This document shows, piece by piece, positions 6,401 to 8,765 of a stretch of DNA of 8,765 bases. A program made the position numbers and the translations under genes. This DNA comes from Paludibacteraceae bacterium (GTDB lineage: Bacteria; Bacteroidota; Bacteroidia; Bacteroidales; Paludibacteraceae): positions 1 through 8,765 of the forward strand of contig JAGCQO010000216.1 in NCBI GenBank assembly GCA_017965125.1, read 5' to 3'. Within the stretch, counting starts at the first letter, position 1; the number at the start of each line of letters is the position of its first letter. The notes beneath the pieces are model-generated. The model was given only the letters and a program-made list of their open reading frames with translations, had not been told where the DNA came from and made no database searches.

Positions 6401-8765
6401 CTGGATGTGACCGACTTCGAGGCGTCTAACATCGAGTACATCGAGTTCTGGCTGATGGATCCGTTCGTTTACAGCCAGGGCACGGCTCAGGGTGGTGACT
6501 TGTATTTCGATTTGGGTGAAATCTCCGAGGACATCCTGAAGGACGGCAAGAAAGCGTTCGAGAACGGATATTCGGCTACGGGAGATACGACTCACACGGT
6601 GACATCGGTGTGGGGACGCATACCGAAGACGCAATCGACAGTCAACGCCTTCGACAACGACGAGAGCGCGCGTAAGTACCAGGATATCGGTCTCGACGGA
6701 CTCTCGACAGAAGACGAGCATAACTTCCCGACTTACAGGGATTACGTGACCAAGTTCAGAGCCAAGGTCTCTCCTGAAGCCTTAGCCGCGATGGAGAACG
6801 ACCCATTCTCGCCAATCAACGACCCTGCCGGCGATAACTACCACTACTACCAGGGAGGCGACTACGACGACGCCCAGACCACAATCCTCAACCGATACAA
6901 GAGGTACAACGGAATGGAAGGCAACTCGCCTGTGTCAACTTCTTCGGAGTCGTACACCAACTCGGCTACGAACATCCCGAACGTCGAGGACATAAACCAG
7001 GACAACAACATGAACGAGTACGAAAAGTACTTTGAGTACAAAGTCTCGTTGCGTCCTGAGGACATGCAGGTCGGCAAGAACTACATTTCCGACAAGCTCT
7101 CTGTGAATGTGAACCTGAAGAACGGCAAGACCGAGCAGGTGACATGGTATCAGTTCAAGATTCCGGTGAAGGACTACGACCAGAGCTTCGGAACGATAAA
7201 CAACTTCAAGTCAATAAGATTCATGCGTATGTTCCTCACCAACTTCGAGGATACAGTGAACCTTAGATTCGGAACATTGGAGCTCGTGAGAGGCGACTGG
7301 CGCAAGTACAAGAAAGAGCTTTATGACCCAGCATTGCCGCCAACGACGACGTCCACAACTCTGGACATGTCGGTGGTGAATGTCGAGGAGAACGCCAACA
7401 AGACTCCGGTGAACTACATCCTGCCTCCTGGAGTGGAGCGTGAGCGCGACCCAAGCCAGACACAGGTTCGTCAGGAGAACGAGCAGTCGCTGCAGATGCG
7501 CATCACCGACCTCTCGCCAAACGACGCCCGTGGTGTTTACAAGAAAACGAGGTTCGACATGCGTCAATACAAGCGCTTGCAGATGTTTGTCCATGCCGAG
7601 AAGTACATCGACGATGTGACCAACCTCAGTAACTCGGACCTCGCTTGCTTCGTGCGTCTGGGTAGCGACTTGAACGAGAACTACTACGAGTACGAGGTGC
7701 CGCTCGCCCTCACTCCTCACGGCATGTACAGCCAGGACGAGAACTCGGCGGACAGGTCAATCGTATGGCCGGAAAGCAACAACATAAACTTCCCATTCTC
7801 CATCCTCACCGACCTCAAGAAGAACAGAAACAAGGCTAAGAGAAACGGCGTTGCTGGCGTGACTTTCGGCGAGGAATATTCGGAGTATGACCCAAACAAC
7901 AACCACAACAAGATAACCATAAAGGGTAATCCGACGCTCGGCGATGTGCAGAACATCATGATCGGTATCCGCAACAAGTCAAGCGACGTGAAGTCTGGTG
8001 AAATCTGGGTTAATGAGCTGAGGATGACCGGATTCAACGAGGACGGCGGTTGGGCGGCTATGGGTAATGCGACGCTGAACCTTTCGGACTTCGCCAGCGT
8101 GAATGTGGCTGGACGAGTGGAGACGGCAGGCTTCGGCGGCATCGAGGACAATGTGCAGGACCGTCGAATGGACGACTACACGCAGTTCAATGTCTCGACG
8201 AACGCACAGCTCGGCAAGTTCTTCCCGGAGAAGGCCAAGGTGAGCATCCCTCTCTACTACGCTTACGGACGAGAGGTTTCCAAGCCGAAGTACGACCCTA
8301 CGAATACCGACCTCCTGCTGAAGGAGAGCCTCGAGACACTGGAGACTGGCCACGAGAGAGACTCGCTCGAGGACCTCGCGAAGACGGTTTACACAACCAA
8401 GAGCTTCAACATCACCAACCTGAAGGTGGACATAAAGAGCAAGAAGTTCCCAATGCCTTATGACCCAGCCAACTTCTCGCTGAGCTATGCTTACACCGAG
8501 GCGGACGAGCATAACCCAGACGTGCTGCGCAGCGTGACCAAGGACCACAAGGGAACATTCACGTACCAGTACAACATCCAGCCTAAGCCATGGGAGCCAT
8601 TCAAGAAGGTCAAGGCGCTGAACAAGCCAATGTTCAAAATCATAAAGGACATCAACATCTACTACCTGCCTTCGTCGGTGAACTACGCGACAACGCTGCG
8701 CCGTCAGTACGAGGAGGAGCAGGAACGCGACCTGACCGGAGCCGGCATAAACTACAAAGACCCGA
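3497..8765 (+). CDS. sprA: SprA/Sov, outer-membrane translocon of the type IX secretion system (3' truncated)
   Basis: SprA (Sov in Porphyromonas) is the giant outer-membrane beta-barrel through which T9SS cargo leaves the periplasm; the Flavobacterium johnsoniae structure is a 36-strand barrel with a lateral gate bound to PorV or Plug. The frame is open for 1756 codons to the window edge, without frameshift; the family has about 2400 residues, so roughly a quarter is missing. TTG 3497 is chosen because a stop at 3452 closes the frame upstream, no ATG occurs until 3722, and it gives a good signal peptide (NYFRKIIIALAAIVAL, possible cleavage near VYS-R, residues 23-26). Family landmarks as I recall them are FGPGGVQLKMQG (156-167), RGSSALFGIRADLQFGKL, VDYTVDYTMGTVTILN, YIDDFEAS (828-833 is DDFEAS), YNGMEGNSP (1137-1145), EDINQDNNMN (1164-1173) and GEIWVNELRMTGF (1501-1513) followed by GGWA. 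An acidic patch, DDDNDSDE (37-44), follows the signal peptide. It probably shares the ruvA transcript. Identity is very secure; the exact start is less so. Confidence 0.95.
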   Translation, partial: MNYFRKIIIALAAIVALTTAVGVYSRPAVSDISLTSDDDNDSDESKARYGVKNTTEITTESMDEKYPVDVPDPSGMSSGIEFDPVTGLYFFRTKVGDEDLVTPFSMTEDEYMDYSTKQSMRDYWRDRISEETKKEKDKKFSLSDIHFGLGKAEKVFGPGGVQLKMQGSAELLFGFKINRVQNPALSERLRKPSPVFDFDEKIQLNVTGKVGDRVNFGLNYNTEASFDFDQSKVKLAYEGKEDDIIKKLEAGNVSLPLNTSLIRGSSALFGIRADLQFGKLSINAVVSQQESESKTISLKNGAQKTAFEVDALDYDENRHFFLSQFFRDNYEKGMSKLPYVSTGIEINRVEVWITNKTANFDQSRNIVAFLDLGETDKIKNTVWTIRTPGLPYNKANSLYDDVVALDGLRDIDKFNSVMQVSYPESSTDVVGGEDYEKLESARRLNDNEFIVNKQLGYISLRSQLNADEVLAVAFEYTYGGKVYQVGEFSSDGIEAPNALVLKLIKGTAFSPELPNWDLMMKNVYSLGTSQIQADDFDLSVLYQSDSSGVYINSIPEGNIQNKPLIQVMGLDRLDKRNRLRPDGNFDYVDGYTIIPSTGRIIFPVLEPFGSHLASMIGNDAIAKKYVFQELYEYTKTDAEEYSEHNKFTLRGECKGSSNSEISLGAMNVPKGSVSVTAGGVTLTENVDYTVDYTMGTVTILNQSIIESGTSIDVSLESQSLFSMQRKTLLGTHLEYAFSKDFSVGATVMHLSEKPLTTKVSAGDEPISNTIWGANIAYKRESQAITNLLDKIPFLEAKAPSSFMINGEFAQLIPGHQKAIGDAGYAYIDDFEASKTSINILYPYSWYLASTPQGTFSEGKLINDINYGKNRALLSWFTIDPLFTRSTSTTPSHIRKDANQLSNHFVREISEQEIFPNREPISGQSNTLTVLNLAYYPKERGPYNLDVDNIASDGTLLSPKSRWGGIMRKLDVTDFEASNIEYIEFWLMDPFVYSQGTAQGGDLYFDLGEISEDILKDGKKAFENGYSATGDTTHTVTSVWGRIPKTQSTVNAFDNDESARKYQDIGLDGLSTEDEHNFPTYRDYVTKFRAKVSPEALAAMENDPFSPINDPAGDNYHYYQGGDYDDAQTTILNRYKRYNGMEGNSPVSTSSESYTNSATNIPNVEDINQDNNMNEYEKYFEYKVSLRPEDMQVGKNYISDKLSVNVNLKNGKTEQVTWYQFKIPVKDYDQSFGTINNFKSIRFMRMFLTNFEDTVNLRFGTLELVRGDWRKYKKELYDPALPPTTTSTTLDMSVVNVEENANKTPVNYILPPGVERERDPSQTQVRQENEQSLQMRITDLSPNDARGVYKKTRFDMRQYKRLQMFVHAEKYIDDVTNLSNSDLACFVRLGSDLNENYYEYEVPLALTPHGMYSQDENSADRSIVWPESNNINFPFSILTDLKKNRNKAKRNGVAGVTFGEEYSEYDPNNNHNKITIKGNPTLGDVQNIMIGIRNKSSDVKSGEIWVNELRMTGFNEDGGWAAMGNATLNLSDFASVNVAGRVETAGFGGIEDNVQDRRMDDYTQFNVSTNAQLGKFFPEKAKVSIPLYYAYGREVSKPKYDPTNTDLLLKESLETLETGHERDSLEDLAKTVYTTKSFNITNLKVDIKSKKFPMPYDPANFSLSYAYTEADEHNPDVLRSVTKDHKGTFTYQYNIQPKPWEPFKKVKALNKPMFKIIKDINIYYLPSSVNYATTLRRQYEEEQERDLTGAGINYKDP
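5552..5575 (+). repeat. Two tandem 12-nt units inside sprA
   Basis: GTCGATTACACA (5552-5563) is followed directly by GTCGATTACACG (5564-5575), differing only in the last base. It encodes VDYTVDYT, a segment I recall as conserved in SprA proteins, so the repeat is most likely maintained by the protein and not a recent duplication or a regulatory element. Confidence 0.6.

Noticed and set aside
1..8765. Novel defence, mobile or biosynthetic system; CRISPR; tRNA or rRNA; insertion sequence
   Set aside because: All coding space is explained by four conserved genes on one strand. No regularly spaced repeats, terminal inverted repeats, transposase motifs, integrase or cloverleaf sequences were seen.

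Overview
This 8.8 kb stretch looks like a chromosomal housekeeping region of a member of the Bacteroidota, most likely order Bacteroidales. The main reasons are the final gene, a clear SprA/Sov outer-membrane translocon of the type IX secretion system (T9SS), which is confined to that phylum, and a promoter ahead of ruvA that matches the phylum-specific pattern TTTG-N20-TAnnTTTG. Genus and species cannot be fixed from the sequence alone. Everything lies on the + strand, and genes cover about 98% of the window.

Layout: (1) 2-622, the 3' end of dnaX (DNA polymerase III gamma/tau), open at the left edge. (2) 631-2751, a complete M3-family zinc metallopeptidase of the Dcp type with a probable export signal, 8 bp after dnaX and probably co-transcribed with it. 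(3) 2752-2885, the only sizeable intergenic gap (134 bp, AT-rich), holding a strong-looking Bacteroidota promoter and a Shine-Dalgarno-like AAGGA. (4) 2886-3476, a complete ruvA (Holliday junction branch-migration subunit). (5) 3497-8765, sprA, starting on a TTG codon 20 bp after ruvA and running off the right edge after 1756 codons. It is by far the largest gene here, and its reading frame is open from the TTG to the last base.

There are two probable transcription units, dnaX-dcp and ruvA-sprA. The first joins replication clamp loading with peptide turnover. The second joins recombination with protein secretion, a linkage I recall from other Bacteroidota (for example Porphyromonas gingivalis, where sov lies close to ruvA). 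The SprA product is the export pore that T9SS substrates cross. Its partners (PorV, Plug, PorK/L/M/N and so on) are not in the window.

I found no mobile element, CRISPR array, RNA gene, phage gene or undescribed system. The points worth a second look are modest: the non-ATG start of sprA, a weak terminator-like hairpin between ruvA and sprA, the promoter plus Shine-Dalgarno-like site of ruvA, and the choice of start (exported or cytoplasmic) for the M3 peptidase.
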